Origin: Virgibacillus natechei
Lineage (GTDB): Bacteria; Bacillota; Bacilli; Bacillales; Amphibacillaceae
Direction: 5' to 3'
Assembly: GCF_026013645.1 (NCBI RefSeq)
Contig: NZ_CP110224.1
Coordinates: 3,658,001 to 3,722,000 of the forward strand
Length of the DNA: 64,000 nucleotides
The translations under genes were made by a program, and so were the position numbers. Below, piece after piece: positions 33,242 to 42,998 of the stretch. The notes beneath the pieces were generated by a model. It saw only the letters and a list, made by a program, of their open reading frames with translations. It did no database searches and was not told where the DNA came from. Position 1 is the stretch's first letter. Every line of letters begins with the position of its first letter.

Positions 33242-34357
33242 TTATTGCCACACTTCTTCAGAAATTTCCACAATATGGCGGATTTTATCCCATTGCTGAT
33301 CTTCCGTTAAATCATTACCCTCTTCAGTTGAAGCAAATCCACATTGCGGACTAAGACATAGATTATCATAGGATAGATATCCAGCCGCTTCGGCAATTCG
33401 CTCTTTTACCAGGTCTTTATTTTCCAGCTCAGCAAATTTGGATGTAACTAAACCTAGTACAACATGCAGATCGTCCCTGTTTACAAATTTCAGCGGTTCA
33501 AATCCGCCTGAACGCCCGTCGTCAAATTCCAGAAAAAGCCCGTCAACATGCAGTCCACCGAATATCGTTTCGGATGCCTTATCATACGAACCTGAACTAA
33601 AATAATGGGAACGATAATTGCCCCGGCAGATATGCATGGTAACCAGAAGGTCATCCGGACGATCGGCTATCGATTCATTGATAGCACGTTTGCATAATTT
33701 TTGCAGTTCGGCAGGCTCATACCCTTTCGCGCGAATCGATTGTTCCCCCTCTTCCGATAAAAAGGAAGCCCATGATGTATCATCAAGCTGTATATAACGG
33801 CATCCTGCATCATAAAAAGCCTGAATCGCTTTTTTATAAGCAGTCGTTAAATCTCCCAACAGTTCCTCGATATCACCATAAACCTCATTATCAATTCCCG
33901 CCCGAACCAGGAGCATATTAGGACTTGGAATGGACTGCTTGGCAACATGATCATCGCCTACCTCCCCTTGCAAAAATCGGAAATGATCCAGAAATGGATG
34001 ATCTTCATTAAAATCAACCTTGCCTGTTACACGAATCGCACGGGCTTTTGTTTCAATGCCATCAAACTTCAATCCAGTGTCTGATTCGAATCCTTCCACA
34101 CCTACCAGACTTTCCAAAAAGTCAAAATGCCACCAGGAACGGCGGAACTCCCCATCCGTAATTGACTTAAGTCCAGTCTTCTTCTGTTTTTCAACAAGTT
34201 TGGTTATTTCTTCATCTTCAATGGTACGCAGCTGCTGGGCAGAAATTTCTCCATTTGTCTTTTGAGCTCTCGCTTGTTTAAGACGTTCCGGTCTTAGAAA
34301 GCTACCCACATGATCTGCTTTAAATGGTGCCTTGCGATCTAATTTTGTTGTTGTCAT
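33242..34357 (-). CDS. MetE C-terminal-domain-like methionine synthase (YxjG/YxjH family)
   Basis: A 371-residue protein matching the C-terminal, catalytic half of cobalamin-independent methionine synthase: ADHVGSFLRPERLKQAR and ITDGEFRRSWWHFDF at the N-terminus, a YIQLDDTSWASF strand, the zinc-site MHICRGN with His and Cys, FLEFDDGRSGGFEPL, and LSPQCGFAST with the second Cys. It lacks the N-terminal duplicate of MetE, as do B. subtilis YxjG and YxjH, which lie in the S-box regulon. It would transfer a methyl group to homocysteine from an uncertain donor. AAAGGAGCG precedes the ATG; expression is controlled by the riboswitch at 34421-34529. Confidence 0.88.
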   Translation of the reverse strand: MTTTKLDRKAPFKADHVGSFLRPERLKQARAQKTNGEISAQQLRTIEDEEITKLVEKQKKTGLKSITDGEFRRSWWHFDFLESLVGVEGFESDTGLKFDGIETKARAIRVTGKVDFNEDHPFLDHFRFLQGEVGDDHVAKQSIPSPNMLLVRAGIDNEVYGDIEELLGDLTTAYKKAIQAFYDAGCRYIQLDDTSWASFLSEEGEQSIRAKGYEPAELQKLCKRAINESIADRPDDLLVTMHICRGNYRSHYFSSGSYDKASETIFGGLHVDGLFLEFDDGRSGGFEPLKFVNRDDLHVVLGLVTSKFAELENKDLVKERIAEAAGYLSYDNLCLSPQCGFASTEEGNDLTEDQQWDKIRHIVEISEEVWQ

Positions 34358-34374
34358 TGTATCCGCTCCTTTTA

Positions 34375-34406
34375 ATCAAAAAAGCCCCTTCGATTAAGAA
34401 GAGGCA
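34375..34406 (-). terminator. Expression-platform terminator of the SAM riboswitch
   Basis: On the minus strand GCCTCTT pairs with AAGGGGC (one G-U) around CTTAATCG and is followed by TTTTTT, between the aptamer and the MetE-like gene. It should form when SAM is bound. Confidence 0.85.
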
Positions 34407-34420
34407 TTATCATGCGATCA

Positions 34421-34529
34421 TCTTCTTATCTCCCAAGTTTCATCAACTTGCTAGAAGTAGCACCTTGTTATCATAACAGGTTGCTGAAGCGTCATCGGGC
34501 TTAGTCCCTCTGCCTCTCTTAATAAGAAT
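34421..34529 (-). ncRNA. SAM-I (S-box) riboswitch aptamer
   Basis: Read on the minus strand the P1 arm CTTATTAAGAG is followed by GAGGCAGAGGGACTAAGCCC, CGATGACGCTTCAGCAACC, AAGGTGCTACTTCTAGCAA and the closing GAGATAAGAAG arm: the core order of the S-box leader, including the kink-turn and the pseudoknot region. It precedes a terminator and the methionine genes, so high S-adenosylmethionine should switch them off. Confidence 0.95.
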
Positions 34530-34600
34530 GTTACTGAATTGTTTGAAATTACTATACCAATGATAGTAGCATTTTTATAGATAAATAGCAAGGGAAGCAT

Positions 34601-34846
34601 AACGTAAGCATCAATGCCATTGCACCAGGTGCGATTATGACCGCGATGGTGGAAGGATCCTTGAAACAAATGGGCGGAGATAATTGGGAAGAAGCTGGCA
34701 GAGAATTTGTCAGTGTTAACCCGATGAAACGATTTGGTCAACCAGAAGAAGTTGGACGTTTGGTTGCCTTCTTATTATCACAGGAATCGCGATTCATCAA
34801 TGCAACCGTCATTCCCATTGATGGCGGACAATCCTCACAATATTAA
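34601..34846 (+). pseudogene. C-terminal remnant of a short-chain dehydrogenase/reductase
   Basis: The frame opens abruptly at NVSINAIAPGAIMTAM, the segment that follows the catalytic Tyr-Lys helix in classical SDRs, and runs through PMKRFGQPEEVGRLVAF to the family C-terminus INATVIPIDGGQSSQY and a stop. The Rossmann half and the active site are missing, and no ribosome binding site leads to the internal ATG at 34637. It lies between the riboswitch leader and a convergent phosphatase gene. Confidence 0.8.
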
Positions 34847-34871
34847 TGACGAAGGGTGGCACGCCTATGTG

Positions 34872-35393
34872 TCACCCTTTTGATTTTGCAAATGAAATAA
34901 GATCCGCAAAGTCCATATCTGCATCAACTGAGCTTTCTTCACGATCGCCTACAAGAACGGTACGTACCCCTGCTCTCTTGCCTGCTTCTATATCGGGTTC
35001 ACGATCCCCTACCATATAACTTTTCTCTAAATCAATTGCATGTTTTTCCGCCAGATCCAAAATCATTTGTGGCTTTGGTTTACGACATGCACAATTTGCA
35101 CGCGGCTTGTGGGGACAATAACGGATGTCATCAATCGTTGCACCATATGTGGCTAGATCATCTTTCATTTTTTTATGTACCTTTTTCAAAGCCGACTCTT
35201 CCATGAATCCGAGTCCAATTCCACCTTGATTGGTTACAACAAAAACCTTAAACCCCAAATCATTGAACCGCCTTATAGCTTGACCGACACCATCCAGTAA
35301 ATGGAAGTCCTTGGGCTTGTTCACGAACTTCACCCGATTGGTGAGTACTTCATTGATTACACCATCGCGGTCTAGGAACATCGCTCGATTCAT
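34872..35393 (-). CDS. gmhB: HAD-IIIA phosphatase, GmhB-like (heptose-bisphosphate phosphatase family)
   Basis: A 173-residue HAD hydrolase: nucleophile motif MFLDRDGVINE (Asp8, Asp10), motif II VVTNQGG, a zinc-binding loop CPHKPRANCACRKP, Lys in RKPKPQM, and motif IV MVGDREPDIEAG. This set is typical of D-glycero-D-manno-heptose 1,7-bisphosphate 7-phosphatases and histidinol-phosphate phosphatases; Gram-positive members may act on other sugar phosphates. The ATG follows AAGGTGATG. It may share a transcript with the YdaG-like gene 39 bases upstream. Confidence 0.82.
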   Translation of the reverse strand: MNRAMFLDRDGVINEVLTNRVKFVNKPKDFHLLDGVGQAIRRFNDLGFKVFVVTNQGGIGLGFMEESALKKVHKKMKDDLATYGATIDDIRYCPHKPRANCACRKPKPQMILDLAEKHAIDLEKSYMVGDREPDIEAGKRAGVRTVLVGDREESSVDADMDFADLISFAKSKG

Positions 35394-35432
35394 ATCATCA
35401 CCTTCAAATAAGCATACTCATTTCTTGGTCTA

Positions 35433-35855
35433 TTAAAACTCCAATTCCTTTGGAGCTTCACCTTGTTTATTCATCACCCGGATGGCGGTTGGATTAATCT
35501 CCAATAAGACAAGTTCTGGATCCTCCGGGCCATCAAAATAAAGTTTCATCTTGTCATTCCACAGCTCCTTTTTCAGTTCTTCCGAATTATTTAAGGAAAC
35601 CTTCCCTTCATATTCCACATATTCATCGCCAAATCCCTCACCCTCGTATCCGAGCAGAATATGAGTGAAAGGATTCGCTTCCGTTTCCTCTGCCTTATCC
35701 GTTTCCTTGCTCGTTAACGTATAGAGTTTCAACCCTTCACTGAAAAATGTCATGTACCTTGAATGGGGTTTATTATTCTTCACTGTTGCCATTGGCCCAA
35801 CATAGTTGCTTTTTAGAATTTCTTCAACGGTTGCTTTGATCTCCTGTTGACTCAT
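35433..35855 (-). CDS. Pyridoxamine 5'-phosphate oxidase-fold general stress protein (YdaG-like)
   Basis: A 140-residue split-barrel flavin-binding protein. VGPMATVKNNKPHSRYMTFF and LYTLTSKETDKAEETEANP match the general stress protein 26/YdaG group; VLLEINPTAIRVMN closes the barrel. YdaG in B. subtilis belongs to the sigma-B general stress response, and the enzyme's substrate is unknown. AGGAGTG lies before the ATG; I could not identify a convincing sigma-B promoter. Confidence 0.82.
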   Translation of the reverse strand: MSQQEIKATVEEILKSNYVGPMATVKNNKPHSRYMTFFSEGLKLYTLTSKETDKAEETEANPFTHILLGYEGEGFGDEYVEYEGKVSLNNSEELKKELWNDKMKLYFDGPEDPELVLLEINPTAIRVMNKQGEAPKELEF

Positions 35856-36036
35856 TTATATGCACTCCTTTTTTATTGCTGGTGAAAATAGTATTCCTTC
35901 CATCTTGAAAAATAAACATCTCTCTGACTTCAAGGATGAAGCACGAGGACGATTCTCGGTTCCTAAGTTTATCTTATAAAATAAATGGGAAGAAAATAAA
36001 TTATGAACGTTAAATCAGAGAAATAGGAGGTATATT

Positions 36037-37686
36037 TTGGGACTACAAAATGGAAAAAATGATTCGTTCTTAGATACAGGCAGGCCTGTAGTGGAAGGGA
36101 AGAATGGAGCCGTCACTTCTCCTCATTATTTAGCTACGCAAACGGGGAAGAGGATTCTTGATCAAGGTGGCCATGCGGTAGAAGCAGCTATCGCAGTTAA
36201 TTCTGTGCTTTGTGTGGTTATTCCGCATATGGCAGGGTTAGGAGGAGATTTATTTGCGTTAGTCTGGGATCAGCATGAAAAAGAAGTCAAATCTTTAAAT
36301 GGAAGCGGGAAGTCTGGAAGTCAAGTAAACCGAGAAGTCTATAAACAAAAGGGGCTTAACGAGATCCCAGAGCGTGGGCCATTAGCGGTGAATACTGTCC
36401 CAGGAACTGTAGACGGATGGTGGAGCCTTCACCAGCATTACGGTAAGTTAGAGTGGTCATTGCTATTTGAAGATGCTATTCACTATGCCAAAGAAGGTTT
36501 TCCAATTACAGAAAAGACAAGTAGCTATGTCCAAGAAAAAGCCGATTTATTAAATGAACAACCGGAGACGGCGAATGTGTTTTTTAAAAATGGACGTCCG
36601 ATTTTATCAGGTGAGCTTCTCGTCCAACCTAATTTAGCATGGGCTTTTGAACAAATTTCCAAAGAGGGTAGAGATGCCTTTTATAAAGGGGATATCGCAG
36701 ACAAAATTATCGCCTCTATGGAAAAGCATGATGGATTAATGGTGAAAGAAGATTTTACCAATCATACAGTTGAGTGGGAAGACCCGATATCAACAAATTA
36801 CAGAGGATATGAAATCTATCAAGTAAAACCAAATACGCAAGGCATTGCTGTATTAATGATGTTAAACATGCTAGAAAAGTATGATTTGACTTCGATTGGT
36901 GATGGCACTCCAGATTATTATCACCTAATGGCAGAAGTAGCCAAACTAAAATTCCGTTTTCGAGATGAATGGGTCACCGATTCACAATCTATTGATTTAC
37001 CCTACGACACCCTCTTATCTAAGTCATTCTCATCTGAAGTTAATGAACATTTTTCTTGGAATAATATATTTCGCCCAGAGGAGTTGGAAGAGCTCCCAAA
37101 AGTTAAAGGAAGCCGTGACACCGCCTACCTGAGTGTTGTTGATAAGGAAGGGAACAGCATTTCTTTAATTCAAAGTATTTTTCATGAATTTGGCTCTGGA
37201 TTTATGCCAGAGGGCGTTGGCTTCTTTTTACAAAATCGGGGCTCCCATTTTAGTTTAGATCCAAATCATCCAAATTCTTTAGAACCAAATAAGCGTACGT
37301 TTCATACAATCATTCCTGGCATGGCACTGAAGGATGGTAAGCCTTATATGTTATTCGGAGCTATGGGAGGAGAAGGACAACCTCAAACGCAATGTGCCAT
37401 GCTTACTAGGGTAATAGACTTTGGCTATAACATACAACAGGCAATAGAAGCACCACGTTGGTTATACGGTAAAACATGGGGAGAAGATAGTTCCTCATTT
37501 AATTTAGAAGGTAGAGTAACAAGTGAAATAATTGATGATTTGAAGAAGCGTGGGCATGAGATTGAAATGGTAGAGAATTATTCGCAAACAATGGGCCATG
37601 CACAAGGGGTTGTCATTGATCACAAAAGAGGAGTGTATAGTGCTGGAGCAGACCTGCGCGGTGATGGAATTGCCTTGTGCTGGTAA
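36037..37686 (+). CDS. Gamma-glutamyltransferase family protein (YwrD-like)
   Basis: A 549-residue Ntn hydrolase precursor. The N-terminal part has GAVTSPHYLATQTGKRIL and GLGGDLFALVWD; the autocleavage site is the Thr of RDTAYLSVVD (about residue 365), which becomes the N-terminal nucleophile of the small subunit; FGAMGGEGQPQTQ and AIEAPRW follow. There is no signal peptide, so it is presumably cytosolic, like YwrD, unlike secreted Ggt. The start is TTG with AGGAGG 7 bases upstream. Followed 36 bases on by an LctP-family permease, in one operon. Confidence 0.88.
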   Translation: MGLQNGKNDSFLDTGRPVVEGKNGAVTSPHYLATQTGKRILDQGGHAVEAAIAVNSVLCVVIPHMAGLGGDLFALVWDQHEKEVKSLNGSGKSGSQVNREVYKQKGLNEIPERGPLAVNTVPGTVDGWWSLHQHYGKLEWSLLFEDAIHYAKEGFPITEKTSSYVQEKADLLNEQPETANVFFKNGRPILSGELLVQPNLAWAFEQISKEGRDAFYKGDIADKIIASMEKHDGLMVKEDFTNHTVEWEDPISTNYRGYEIYQVKPNTQGIAVLMMLNMLEKYDLTSIGDGTPDYYHLMAEVAKLKFRFRDEWVTDSQSIDLPYDTLLSKSFSSEVNEHFSWNNIFRPEELEELPKVKGSRDTAYLSVVDKEGNSISLIQSIFHEFGSGFMPEGVGFFLQNRGSHFSLDPNHPNSLEPNKRTFHTIIPGMALKDGKPYMLFGAMGGEGQPQTQCAMLTRVIDFGYNIQQAIEAPRWLYGKTWGEDSSSFNLEGRVTSEIIDDLKKRGHEIEMVENYSQTMGHAQGVVIDHKRGVYSAGADLRGDGIALCW

Positions 37687-37722
37687 GTAATAGTTATAAA
37701 AGTTAGCTTGGAGGATTTGATA

Positions 37723-39330
37723 ATGGATAACAATTTACCGGTCGATTTATTACATTGGTCTTTAGCGATCTTACCATTGGTACTGCTTCTGCTTATGCTA
37801 GTTGTTTTCAAATGGTCTGGTGGTAGATCAGGTTGGATCGCTATGGCTATTGCGACATTAATCGGTTTTTTCATGTACGAAGCTCCCTTGGATAACCTGG
37901 CTGTTGGATTTGGAAAAGGGCTTTGGGAGGCATTTTTTATACTATTGGTTGTGTGGTTTGCTTTATTACTTTACCACGCCACAGATGAATCTGGCTCATT
38001 TAAAGTCATAAGGGAGAAAATACAAGATCATAGCCAAAATTATTTATTTATTGTACTTGGTTTTGGTTGGGTGTTTGCTTCTTTTCTCCAAGGTGTAGCT
38101 GGATTTGGAGTACCTATTGCAGTAGTAGCTCCCCTTTTACTAGGAATAGGCGTTAAGCCTGTTGCTGCAATTATCATTCCTTTAATTGGCCATGCCTGGG
38201 CAAATATGTTCGGAACACTAGGTGTGGGCTGGATCGCAACTGTAAATACGGTACAAATTGATAATGAGGCATTGACACTTATACTTACAGGAATACTGTT
38301 GTGGATACCGAATATAATAGGTGGGCTCATGATTTGCTGGCTGTTTGCAAGATGGAAAGGTATAAAAGAGGGTTTCCTAGCTGTGATTATTATTTCGCTT
38401 ATTCATGGTGGAGGCCAACTTGCCATCGTCGCATTCAACCCTGAACTTAGCACATTTATACCGGCTATTCTGGCCGTAGGTGCACTTTTTCTACTGTCTA
38501 AACGCAAACAATATAGTGAAAAATCAGAGCTTGAGGATGAAACAGACATTCTTTACGACACGGATTCTAAGGAAGAAGGAAAGCCTGACATATCACTTCA
38601 TAAGGCCTTTATGCCGTATTATGTTTTAACAGGTTTGAGTGTTGTGTTTCTTGGGATACAACCAATACAAAACTTTTTGGATCAATTTCAATTTGGCTTT
38701 TCTTTCCCAGCGGTGGAAACGGGATACGGATTTGAAATGGAGGCTGAAGACCCTTACTCCCCTATTGCTCCGTTGACACATCCAGGCTTCTATTTACTCG
38801 TATCATTTATTTTTGCTTACTTTTGGTACAAGTACTTAGGCCTAAGTCATAAGAATACGGCTAAAAATATATTTTCCGGTATGAAGGAGAATGCTTTAGG
38901 GGCGTCACTCGCGATAACAGGATTTTTAACGATGACAATGATTATGGAAAATTCAGGTCAAACAAATGTACTTGCACTTGGAATTGCAGACGTTTCACCA
39001 CCTGCTGTTTATGTGGCCTTAGCAAACGTAATGGGAATCATTGGTGCATTTATGACTTCATCGAACACCTCATCCAATGTGCTTTTCGCTCCGTTACATG
39101 GATCAGTTGTGAATTCGATGGAAAGTTTATCAATGTCACTAGTGATTGCCGCACAGTCAACTGGTGGAGCTATCGGTAATGTTATTTCACCAGCCAGCAT
39201 TGTCCTAGGAACCAGTACAACGAATATTCTAGGAAGGGAATCCGAAGTGTATAAAGTTACACTTACGTTCGTACTAATCGCAGGTGTTCTAGTATCTGGA
39301 GTAGCTGTATTGATGCACTATATCATTTGA
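37723..39330 (+). CDS. L-lactate permease family transporter (LctP)
   Basis: About 535 residues with 12-14 membrane helices. SFLQGVAGFGVPIAVVAPLLLG, GHAWANMFGTLGVGW, TSSNTSSNVLFAPL and SASIVLGTSTT-type loops (SPASIVLGTSTTNILGRES) are LctP landmarks. A hydrophilic, acidic loop occurs near residues 260-295. The family takes up lactate or glycolate by proton symport; pairing with a gamma-glutamyltransferase suggests another substrate here. ATG at 37723 has GGAGG 8 bases upstream. Confidence 0.87.
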   Translation: MDNNLPVDLLHWSLAILPLVLLLLMLVVFKWSGGRSGWIAMAIATLIGFFMYEAPLDNLAVGFGKGLWEAFFILLVVWFALLLYHATDESGSFKVIREKIQDHSQNYLFIVLGFGWVFASFLQGVAGFGVPIAVVAPLLLGIGVKPVAAIIIPLIGHAWANMFGTLGVGWIATVNTVQIDNEALTLILTGILLWIPNIIGGLMICWLFARWKGIKEGFLAVIIISLIHGGGQLAIVAFNPELSTFIPAILAVGALFLLSKRKQYSEKSELEDETDILYDTDSKEEGKPDISLHKAFMPYYVLTGLSVVFLGIQPIQNFLDQFQFGFSFPAVETGYGFEMEAEDPYSPIAPLTHPGFYLLVSFIFAYFWYKYLGLSHKNTAKNIFSGMKENALGASLAITGFLTMTMIMENSGQTNVLALGIADVSPPAVYVALANVMGIIGAFMTSSNTSSNVLFAPLHGSVVNSMESLSMSLVIAAQSTGGAIGNVISPASIVLGTSTTNILGRESEVYKVTLTFVLIAGVLVSGVAVLMHYII

Positions 39331-39503
39331 TAAACTGTGTAGTAGGCCTGACTTAACCTGTGCAGGTACAAAGAAATAACCATCGATGAAGCATGGCGAA
39401 TCTGCTATGTTTCACCGATTAGGTAGCTAGGAAAGTTTATATTTTAGCATGAAAATAAATCCATTTTCATGCTAAGTGATTGCTATGAGAAGCTAAGACA
39501 TTG

Positions 39504-39534
39504 AAAACGAGAGCAGTATTCTGCTCTCGTTTGT
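39504..39534. terminator. Bidirectional terminator
   Basis: AAACGAGAGCAG / CTGCTCTCGTTT perfect 12-bp stem with a TATT loop, between the LctP gene and the convergent helicase gene. A second perfect hairpin, TTAGCATGAAAAT / ATTTTCATGCTAA, precedes it at 39447-39476. Confidence 0.8.
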
Positions 39535-39577
39535 CTATAGTGCGTGTTTTTAAGCGGGGATGAAGGGGATGAAAGGA

Positions 39578-42481
39578 TCAGTTATCATGTTTCCCATCCA
39601 CAATATAATGATAAAGCTTATTATTCACCGGCTGCTCCATCACCATATTCATATGAACAACTGGAATTTCTTTCCCTTCCTTATCTTCCATCGTATCTTG
39701 TTGAACCGTATTTTTATCAGGCAAAACTTGACCTAAATAATAAAACCCACTTCCTTCGTCATCATCTTTTTTAGTGAAGAAGTGCAGGTCAATATTATTT
39801 TCTTCTGCATGAATAATTTTTTTAACTTCTGCAGATTTTAAGGTTCTATTACTTCTCGTATACCATTTAAAAACATCTGGACTGAGGAGTTCATCTCCAT
39901 AATTAACACTAGATTCTACCTCGCTATTTTTATGGTACGTAACAAATATCGGGCACGTCTGATGTTTTGGTTTGTAACCATACATGGTTGAACTCTCATC
40001 ACTATCCCAGTTTAACAGTTTACAAGCATCTTTTCTCGAATACTTTTCATATAAAGTAAGCTGCTGACTACATTGATATTTCTCGCTTTTTTTTCTTGCA
40101 GTTAGCAAAATATCTTTTATCATATGATTGAAATGTTCATTTGAATTTAATTTTTCCTTTATTTTTCCATTAAACACGTACGTATTGTCTTCCTGCTTCG
40201 TTACGATCGCCTCTTCCCCATACTTCACCTGATCAGGTTGTGTAAAGAAAGATAGATCCAGCACGCGACCGACAGATTGAATTGTTGCGTCATCTATACG
40301 ACATTTAGCTTCACTCAAATGATCAAGATATTCATCATGATCAACTGCGCCACGTTGCAGTAACAGCTCCAACAAAATAAGCTCATGCTTACGCTTTCCA
40401 TTCAACACTTCTGATGACAGCATTGTTAGCACCCTATTTTCATAGTCAGTAATGCTCGAAACTTCTTCTTTCATCTTTATTAAAAATTGATGATAATTTT
40501 TATGCTTACCTGTAATAACAACTGGATCAATAGAATTATTTGTTACAAAATCATACATATAGGGTGTTTTTCCAATTCTATTCTTTAATTCCACAAATGC
40601 CTCTTTTAAAATTTTCATTGCTGTAAGGTTGCTGTTATTAATCGACTTAAAGATTTGCTTTTTAGCTATTTCCTCAAAATTAATGGTTGAAACACCTTTA
40701 ATATAACTTGTTTCCAGTGTACGTCTACGTATATTGTCTTTGTTTTGAGATTTATCTCCTGAAAGGGCTACTGGAATGAGGTAGTTATTTTTATAATTAC
40801 CAATAAAATCAATGACCGTGACGAAGTCTTTTGAATCATGCTTACGGAGGCCACGACCTAGCTGTTGAATAAAAACGATACTAGATTGCGTTTGCCTTAG
40901 CATAACTACTTGATTGATACTCGGAATATCAATCCCCTCATTAAAAATATCCACGGTTAAAATATAATCAAGCGCGCCATTCTCTAATCGGTTTACTTGT
41001 TGTATTCTTTCTTCTTGGGCATTATCTCCAGTTAACGCAACCGTACGATATCCTTTATTATTTAATGCCACAGATAATCTTTTTGCTTCTTCTTTTTTAC
41101 TGCAGAAAATTAATCCTTTTACTCTTTCTCCTGAAAAGCCATAGTAATCAACCTTTTCAATGATATGATTGACGCGATCTTCGGTAACCAGGTTTGATAA
41201 GATAGTTGCGTCATCTATTACTTCACCATTATATTCAAGATCCGTGACCCCAAAATAGTGAAAAGGAGTTAGCATGTTTTCTTCAAGTGCTTCCTGCAAC
41301 CGAATTTCGTATGCAATATGGTAGTCAAATAGCTCATAGATATTAAAATCATCTGTACGTTCAGGTGTAGCAGTCATTCCCATTAAAAACACTGGATTAA
41401 AATAATCAATGACGCGCTGATAGGACGTAGCACCTGCTTTATGTACCTCATCAATTAAAATATAATCAAACTCTTCCGGATCAAAATGGTTTAAGTTTTC
41501 CTCTTTTGAAATAGTCTGGATAGTAGCAAACAAATACTTAGCATCTGTTTGCTTACTTGAACCTGATAAAATTCCATAATCGATGTCGCGACCACCAAGA
41601 ACCCTTTGGAAGTCCATTTTTGCTTTATTTAATATTTGCTCACGATGAACGATAAAGAGTGTTTTCTTCGGTGCAAACCGTCTCACATCAAACGCAGATA
41701 GATATGTCTTGCCAGTCCCTGTAGCTGAAATAACCAAACCTTTTTGATGACCAGCTTCTCGAACTGCTTGTATTTGTTGCAGGGCATCCTGCTGCATCTT
41801 ATTTGGTTTAATTTCCAATGCATCCTTAATAGAATTGGTATTATATTCAGCTGGCATTTCTACTACTCTATCTGCTGCATTAAAATCTAATGGTTGATAT
41901 GTCTTTTCATATTGATATACCCATTCATCATTTAATGGTTGAGCCGCCTCCCAGACATCTTCAAACTGATTTTTAAAGTGATGGATAACTTCTCCGTCTT
42001 CATGCGAAGTAAGTTTTACATTCCATTCATAGTTTACTTTTAATGCCTGTGCAGTTAGATTCGAACTTCCCACAATTAAAGAATAATAGTCTCCATGATT
42101 AAATATATAACCCTTCGCATGGAATCCTTGCATATCCGCTAATCTCACTTCTACATTTGTAATTTTCATCAGTTCTTTAAACACTTTAGGTTGATTAAAA
42201 TTTAAGAATGTAGATGTTAAAATACGACCATGTATCCCTCTTTTTTTAAGATCTAAAAAATGGGATTTTAACGTAGCTAGTCCACTTTCGGTGATAAATG
42301 CAACAGAAAAAATAAAAGACTTACTTGTTTCGAGTTCTTCCAGTAATGGATTTAAAACGTTCTCATTTTGTTTCGTATCATTAACTAACAACTTCGGTGA
42401 AAACCTACTTGATTCTTTATATTTTTGATCGATAAATCCTTTATGTAAAGACGCTTCTAAATTTTGAATGAAATTCTCCAT
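39578..42481 (-). CDS. PLD-nuclease/DEAD-like helicase/DUF3427 protein
   Basis: A 967-residue multidomain protein. Residues about 60-190 are a phospholipase D-type nuclease domain with a single HxK motif (FHAKGYIF...VGSSNLT). Residues about 240-600 are a superfamily 2 helicase: Walker A ISATGTGKTYLSAF, DEVHKAGA (motif II), MGMTATPERT (motif III), and motif VI QQLGRGLRK with FIGNY after it. The last 350 residues are the DUF3427 region, ending at 39578. Such proteins are SSL2-type helicases seen in defence or repair islands; the molecular target is unknown. The ATG at 42481 follows GGTGG. Confidence 0.87.
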   Translation of the reverse strand: MENFIQNLEASLHKGFIDQKYKESSRFSPKLLVNDTKQNENVLNPLLEELETSKSFIFSVAFITESGLATLKSHFLDLKKRGIHGRILTSTFLNFNQPKVFKELMKITNVEVRLADMQGFHAKGYIFNHGDYYSLIVGSSNLTAQALKVNYEWNVKLTSHEDGEVIHHFKNQFEDVWEAAQPLNDEWVYQYEKTYQPLDFNAADRVVEMPAEYNTNSIKDALEIKPNKMQQDALQQIQAVREAGHQKGLVISATGTGKTYLSAFDVRRFAPKKTLFIVHREQILNKAKMDFQRVLGGRDIDYGILSGSSKQTDAKYLFATIQTISKEENLNHFDPEEFDYILIDEVHKAGATSYQRVIDYFNPVFLMGMTATPERTDDFNIYELFDYHIAYEIRLQEALEENMLTPFHYFGVTDLEYNGEVIDDATILSNLVTEDRVNHIIEKVDYYGFSGERVKGLIFCSKKEEAKRLSVALNNKGYRTVALTGDNAQEERIQQVNRLENGALDYILTVDIFNEGIDIPSINQVVMLRQTQSSIVFIQQLGRGLRKHDSKDFVTVIDFIGNYKNNYLIPVALSGDKSQNKDNIRRRTLETSYIKGVSTINFEEIAKKQIFKSINNSNLTAMKILKEAFVELKNRIGKTPYMYDFVTNNSIDPVVITGKHKNYHQFLIKMKEEVSSITDYENRVLTMLSSEVLNGKRKHELILLELLLQRGAVDHDEYLDHLSEAKCRIDDATIQSVGRVLDLSFFTQPDQVKYGEEAIVTKQEDNTYVFNGKIKEKLNSNEHFNHMIKDILLTARKKSEKYQCSQQLTLYEKYSRKDACKLLNWDSDESSTMYGYKPKHQTCPIFVTYHKNSEVESSVNYGDELLSPDVFKWYTRSNRTLKSAEVKKIIHAEENNIDLHFFTKKDDDEGSGFYYLGQVLPDKNTVQQDTMEDKEGKEIPVVHMNMVMEQPVNNKLYHYIVDGKHDN

Positions 42482-42560
42482 GTTAACCACCAATCATTAC
42501 CGATAGATACACGCCAATCTTACTATTCTCTAGTTAGTCTATCAAATTATTTGTTACTAT

Positions 42561-42592
42561 TAAAAAGCCACTCACCCAGTTGCAAGTGGCTA
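42561..42592 (-). terminator. Terminator of the NUDIX gene
   Basis: AGCCACT...AGTGGCT stem followed on the minus strand by TTTTTA, eight bases past the NUDIX stop codon, so that gene is partly insulated from the helicase gene downstream. Confidence 0.65.
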
Positions 42593-42599
42593 AATATTT

Positions 42600-42998
42600 C
42601 TATGAGATTAAATCAGTAGATAGCTTTTCTATGGCCGGAATATCCGCTGGTGCCCAATCAAGGGTTGAAAGTTCACTTGGTGGCAGCCATTTTATTTCTT
42701 TATGTTCTGTTAAAATAGGTTCACCCTCAATTAGTGTACAATAATATGTCGTTAAATGGACGACCCCGAAATCATATTCATAAACGGTATACTCTACTTG
42801 TTCACCAACTTCTATTTTACAATGCATCTCTTCACTAACTTCACGTTTTAATGCATCTTTAGCTGTTTCCTCTTTTTCAATTTTACCACCAGGAAATTCC
42901 CATTTATAAGCTAAGGTTTTAGTTTGCCCTCTTTGTGCACATAATATTTTATTGTTTTCAATAATTACTGCTCCGACGACGTGTATATCTTTTTTCAT
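42600..42998 (-). CDS. NUDIX hydrolase (MutT-like, 8-oxo-dGTP diphosphatase family)
   Basis: A 132-residue single NUDIX domain. The box reads as GGKIEKEETAKDALKREVSE plus EM, fitting Gx5Ex7REUxEExGU; KWEFPGGKIE before it and ALKREVSEEMHC within it are characteristic of MutT. It hydrolyses oxidised nucleoside triphosphates or other nucleotide derivatives. The adjacent helicase suggests a shared repair or defence context. GGAGGC precedes the ATG. Confidence 0.87.
   Translation of the reverse strand: MKKDIHVVGAVIIENNKILCAQRGQTKTLAYKWEFPGGKIEKEETAKDALKREVSEEMHCKIEVGEQVEYTVYEYDFGVVHLTTYYCTLIEGEPILTEHKEIKWLPPSELSTLDWAPADIPAIEKLSTDLIS

Noticed and set aside
34637..34846. 69-codon ORF as an independent small gene
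   Set aside because: It is the C-terminal end of a short-chain dehydrogenase; similarity begins before its ATG, so it is annotated as a remnant.
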